Source: DASUBV01 sp035763085 (GTDB lineage Bacteria; Actinomycetota; Actinomycetes; Streptosporangiales; Streptosporangiaceae). From it: a DNA stretch of 12,766 bases. Each line of letters opens with the position of its first letter. The first letter of the stretch is position 1. This document shows positions 12,119-12,766 of the stretch, in pieces. Location of the stretch: positions 1 to 12,766 of the forward strand of contig DASUBV010000050.1 of the NCBI GenBank assembly GCA_035763085.1. The letters are read 5' to 3'. The notes below the pieces were generated by a model. That model ran no database searches. It had not been told where the DNA came from and saw only the letters and a program-made list of their open reading frames with translations. A program made the translations under genes and the position numbers.

Positions 12119-12766
12119 ATGCAGGTGGCGGTGGCGGTGGCTCAGGTCCCGGTGTGCTGGTCGGTCCGCAAGAACGTCGAGACGGTCCTGGAGGTCATCG
12201 GCGCCGCCGAGGTGGGCAGCCTGGTGGTCTTCCCTGAGGCCGCGCTGTCGGGCTATGACGATGACCTGTCCGGCCTGGATGAGCTTCGCCCGGATGAGCT
12301 GGCCGGGGCGCGGGAGGAGGTCGCGCAGGCGGCCGGCCGGGCCGGGGTGCACGTGGTCTGCGGGTCCCTGCTTCCCGAGGACGGCCAGTGGTACAACGCG
12401 GGAATCTACTTCCCGCCGGCGGGAGAGTCGTTCGTCTACCGCAAGGTCAACCTGGCCGGGCACGAGCGGGGCCGCCTGGCGGCCGGTTCGGCACTGCCGA
12501 CGGTCGTGATGCGCCTGCCGGGCGGTGACATGCGGGCGGGCCTGCAGTTGTGCCGGGAGATCCGGTTCCCCGAGCAGTGGGCCGCCCTGGCGCGCCCGGG
12601 TGCTGATGTACCTGACCTACGCGCTGAACCCGGCGCAGCCGCCGGGAGTGTGGCGCGCCCACCTGGTCAGCCGGGCGGCCGAGACGCAGCGGTACGTGCT
12701 GGCGGCCAACGTCGCCGGGGATCAGCAGCACTGCCCGACGATGATCGTGTCACCGCAGGGGGACGT
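12119..12766 (+). pseudogene. Nitrilase-superfamily C-N hydrolase with one frameshift, 3' end outside window
   Basis: From ATG at 12119 the frame reads MQVAVAVAQVPVCWSVRKNVE and shows the full Glu-Lys-Cys triad of carbon-nitrogen hydrolases: E40 (FPEAALSGY), K109 (YRKVNL) and C145 (LQLCREIRFPEQW). At about 12595-12600 (a CCCGGG run) the frame breaks; the +1 frame continues LMYLTYALNPAQPPGVWRAH, then RAAETQRYVLAANVAG, up to the window end. Removing one C restores a continuous, family-like protein. The enzyme would hydrolyse an amide or nitrile; the substrate is unknown. It could be a true recent pseudogene or a sequence error. It has no good Shine-Dalgarno sequence; GATACT 6 nt upstream suggests a leaderless mRNA. 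The third of the protein past about residue 210 is not in the window. Confidence 0.8.

Overview
The window is high-GC DNA (roughly 70% G+C by eye) with GTG/TTG starts, strong third-position G/C bias and lineage-typical families: a DUF574 SAM methyltransferase, a PPOx-fold flavoprotein, an EntS-like MFS exporter and a VapBC module. It looks like the chromosome of a filamentous or soil actinomycete (Streptosporangiales/Streptomycetales type). I cannot place it to genus. No rRNA, tRNA, CRISPR array, transposase or integrase is visible.

Layout. Bases 1-323 hold the 3' end of a PPOx-family gene. It converges on an MFS exporter (371-1729, minus strand), which is divergent from a LysR regulator (1836-2729) across a short AT-rich operator region. 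Bases 2881-4397 hold a decayed AAA/DUF4143 ATPase, an intact SDR oxidoreductase and the deletion scar of a DHFR/RibD-like gene. Bases 4457-5366 hold a VapBC toxin-antitoxin pair bracketed by imperfect 30-bp direct repeats; one repeat is the 3' end of the next gene. That gene (5340-6692) is a two-enzyme peptidoglycan hydrolase with SLT/lysozyme-like, PG-binding-like and CHAP parts. It is divergent from an alpha/beta hydrolase (6880-7659). Between the two lie a clear sigma70-type promoter and four exact 11-bp-period repeats resembling an OmpR/PhoP-type operator. Bases 7791-8567 encode a membrane-anchored, histidine-rich extracytoplasmic protein of unknown function. It converges on a large membrane-bound NDP-sugar epimerase/dehydratase (8614-10713). 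Bases 10951-11787 are a DUF574 methyltransferase pseudogene with a nonsense codon and three frameshifts. Bases 12119-12766 are a nitrilase-superfamily amidohydrolase with a one-base frameshift, cut by the window end.

How the parts fit. This is not one operon but a mosaic accessory region with several short divergent or convergent units and four decayed or interrupted genes. The only clear functional pairs are MFS/LysR (a regulator controlling a divergent exporter) and VapB/VapC. The cell-wall hydrolase and the alpha/beta hydrolase may share one operator. The points most worth checking are the 11-bp operator array, the apparent insertion of vapBC at the 3' end of the lysin gene, and the alternating stem-loops upstream of the nitrilase gene.
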